Assembly (NCBI RefSeq): GCF_023169945.1
Contig: NZ_AP025591.1
Coordinates: forward strand, 4,212,481-4,276,480
DNA: 64,000 nucleotides
Reading direction: 5' to 3'
From: Anaeromyxobacter oryzae
Lineage (GTDB): Bacteria; Myxococcota; Myxococcia; Myxococcales; Anaeromyxobacteraceae
The notes beneath the pieces were generated by a model, which was given only the letters and a program-made list of their open reading frames with translations, was not told where the DNA came from and searched no databases. A program made the position numbers and the translations under genes. Numbering within the stretch: position 1 is the first letter of the stretch; each line of letters begins with the position of its first letter. Positions 62,342-64,000 of the stretch are shown here, piece after piece.

Positions 62342-63982
62342 TCAGCCCGGCGGTGTTGCCTCGGGGGACGGCGGTTCGGAGGGCGCACGAGCGGATCCGT
62401 CGCCGCGGCGCATCCGGGCGGCGGCGAGCGCCTCCGCCGCCGCGGGGGCGAGCGACCGGACGTGGAGGTCGCGCTGCGGGAACGGGATCTGGATCCCCGC
62501 GCGGCCGAGGCTCGCGTGCACCTCGACCATGACCTCGCTGGCGAGCAGCACCCACCGGTCGAAGTCCGCGGTCCAGAACCGGAGCGCGAACTCCATCGAG
62601 CTCTCGCCGAACCGGAGGAAGAGGGCGACCGGTGCCGGATCGTCGAGGACCCCGGCGCGACCCCGGACCACCGCGAGGAGGAGGTCGATCACCTGCTGCG
62701 GCGCGGTCCCGTACGCGACGCCGACGCCCAGGTCGATGCGGCGGCGCCTGTCCGAGAGGGTCCAGTTCGTGACCGCGTCCGAGATCAGCGTGGCGTTGGG
62801 GACGATCACCTCGGCGCCGGTGAAGGTCCGCACCGTCGACGAGCGTACGCCGATGCGCGTCACCTCGCCCGCGATCGTCCCGACCTCGACGATGTCCCTC
62901 ACCTGGATCGGTCGCTCGTAGAGCAGGATCAGTCCCGACACGAAGTTGTTCACCACGTTCTGGAGCCCGAAGCCGATGCCCAAGCCGAGGGCGCCGAGCA
63001 GGAACGAGAAGCGGCTCATCTCCATGCCGGACGCCAGCACCGCCCAGGAGAAGCCCAGCAGCACGAGCCCGTACTGCACCGTCGTCGAGACGGCGGCGGG
63101 GATTCCGCGCGGAAGGCGGAGCTCGGAGAAGACGCCCTCGTCGAGCACGAAGCGGATGGCCTTCGACAGCGCCAGCGAGACCGCCAGCGTCACCGCGAAG
63201 GCGACCACGTTCCCGAGCGAGACGTCCAGCCCGCCCACGTGGAGCCTCACTCCGAGCACGGCCTTGAGAGCGCCCGAGAAGGCGGCGGCGACGCCGAGCC
63301 CCTTCGCGGTCCGCCAGGCCCAGAGCGCCACGGCGGCGGCGCGCAGGAGCCCGGCGATGCGTCGCTCGAGCAGCGCGCGGTGCCGGGCGACGAGCGGCCG
63401 GCGCTGCAGGGCCGGGACCCGGAGCAGCGCCGCCAGCGCGCCCTCGAGGACGATGTCCACTCCGAGCAGCACCGCGGCCAGCGTCGCGCTGGCGAGCGTC
63501 GCGTGCGTGAGCCGCTCCGCGAGCGTCACGTTTCCGACGACGTTCGAGACGGCAGACACCGCGAGCAGCGCGGCCGCCCCGACGGCGGCGCTCCTCGTCG
63601 CGACGCGCCAGGCTCCCGCCCTCAGGAAGCGAGCCCACCCTCCGCGGCGGAGGCCCCTCACGAGGCCCGCGAGTGCGCCGACGGTGACGAGGAGCAGCGT
63701 GAGGCGCGCGAGGAGCGTGCGCGGCGGGGCGATGGACGCGAGCTTGTCGAGGGCGAACAGCGCCACGAGGCCGTACAGGGGACGGCGGAACAGGTCCGGC
63801 ATGAGTCCGGGCAGGACCCGGAGCAGCGGCGCCAGGAACACGAGGAAGAGGAGATCCCTCAGGGAGGGAGGGAGCAGGGGATACAGCCCGCCCGCCAGCG
63901 GGAGCGACAGCAGGAGCGCCGCCGACCACGGCCGGGAGAGCACCTGGGCTGCGCCGCGGAGCGCCGCGCCTTCGGCCCCCAT
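62342..63982 (-). CDS. MscS-family mechanosensitive channel (start near window edge)
   Basis: A protein of at least 546 residues. About eight hydrophobic segments precede the MscS core: the pore helix GALGLGIGFGLQNVVNNFVSGLILLYERPIQVRDIVEV, the beta domain with VTRIGVRSSTVRTFTGAEVIVPNATLISDAVTNWTLSD, and the alpha/beta cytoplasmic domain ending IQIPFPQRDLHV. It would release solutes during hypo-osmotic shock. The frame is still open at the right edge; the ATG at 63982 is the last one in the window, so the true start may lie outside. It is longer than E. coli MscS and of the MscK/YbdG-like size class. Confidence 0.88.
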   Translation of the reverse strand: MGAEGAALRGAAQVLSRPWSAALLLSLPLAGGLYPLLPPSLRDLLFLVFLAPLLRVLPGLMPDLFRRPLYGLVALFALDKLASIAPPRTLLARLTLLLVTVGALAGLVRGLRRGGWARFLRAGAWRVATRSAAVGAAALLAVSAVSNVVGNVTLAERLTHATLASATLAAVLLGVDIVLEGALAALLRVPALQRRPLVARHRALLERRIAGLLRAAAVALWAWRTAKGLGVAAAFSGALKAVLGVRLHVGGLDVSLGNVVAFAVTLAVSLALSKAIRFVLDEGVFSELRLPRGIPAAVSTTVQYGLVLLGFSWAVLASGMEMSRFSFLLGALGLGIGFGLQNVVNNFVSGLILLYERPIQVRDIVEVGTIAGEVTRIGVRSSTVRTFTGAEVIVPNATLISDAVTNWTLSDRRRRIDLGVGVAYGTAPQQVIDLLLAVVRGRAGVLDDPAPVALFLRFGESSMEFALRFWTADFDRWVLLASEVMVEVHASLGRAGIQIPFPQRDLHVRSLAPAAAEALAAARMRRGDGSARAPSEPPSPEATPPG

Positions 63983-64000
63983 CGCAGCGACCGGGCGGCG

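Overview
The window reads as a chromosomal segment of a very GC-rich, Gram-negative delta-proteobacterium of the Myxococcota, most like Anaeromyxobacter. The pointers are the extreme G/C at third codon positions, paired ArsA/GET3-like ATPases, MJ0042-type zinc-ribbon regulators, DUF4388/TPR proteins, a TIGR04563-type ribbon-helix-helix protein, NtrC-family activators with sigma-54 promoters, LPS enzymes (LpxC, an LpxL-like acyltransferase) and Ku/LigD-type end joining. This is inference from gene content; there is no rRNA here to settle it. I see no tRNA, rRNA, CRISPR array, insertion sequence, prophage or plasmid module. No stretch longer than about 300 bases lacks a gene.

Left third (1-29.5 kb). 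A paired ArsA-like ATPase operon leaves the window at the left edge. Beside it lie a phasin-like protein, an orphan ParA ATPase and a PhaR-type polyhydroxyalkanoate regulator. Then come a zinc-ribbon membrane protein with its partner, a divergent ZIP protein, a TatA-like protein, a glycerophosphodiesterase whose start codon lies inside a striking nested inverted repeat, an outer-membrane barrel, cytochrome bd oxidase (cydAB), an SPFH lipoprotein and threonine aldolase. A histidine kinase and NtrC-type regulator directly precede a -24/-12 promoter and a CzcCBA-type metal efflux operon, which looks like a self-contained metal-response circuit. On the minus strand a run of genes encodes a MATE exporter, archease, RtcB RNA ligase, a small protein, a YyaL/SPATA20 thioredoxin-domain protein and a DUF4388-J-TPR protein.

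Middle third (29.5-46.5 kb). Kup potassium transporter (behind a structured, AT-richer leader) and two MFS exporters; the Holliday-junction genes ruvC-ruvA and ruvB; a rhomboid protease divergent from lpxC, with a near-perfect sigma-54 promoter in front of lpxC; small envelope and zinc-binding proteins; a YqjE-like membrane pair; and a two-gene NHEJ operon (Ku then a stand-alone LigD polymerase domain).

Right third (46.5-64 kb). CoA-transferase, TSUP permease and a single-domain response regulator; a DUF2382 stress protein; DUF3108 and a short radical-SAM protein; ArsN2-like acetyltransferase; a PQQ-like lipoprotein; a KaiC-like ATPase translationally coupled to a hybrid histidine kinase; an LpxL-like acyltransferase followed by a duplicated, unrecognised gene family that surrounds a ribbon-helix-helix protein; a fatty-acid desaturase; and a mechanosensitive channel at the right edge.

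Many starts lack a Shine-Dalgarno site but carry a TANNNT box 6-9 bases upstream, suggesting frequent leaderless transcription. All start choices, promoters and terminators are read by eye and are unverified.
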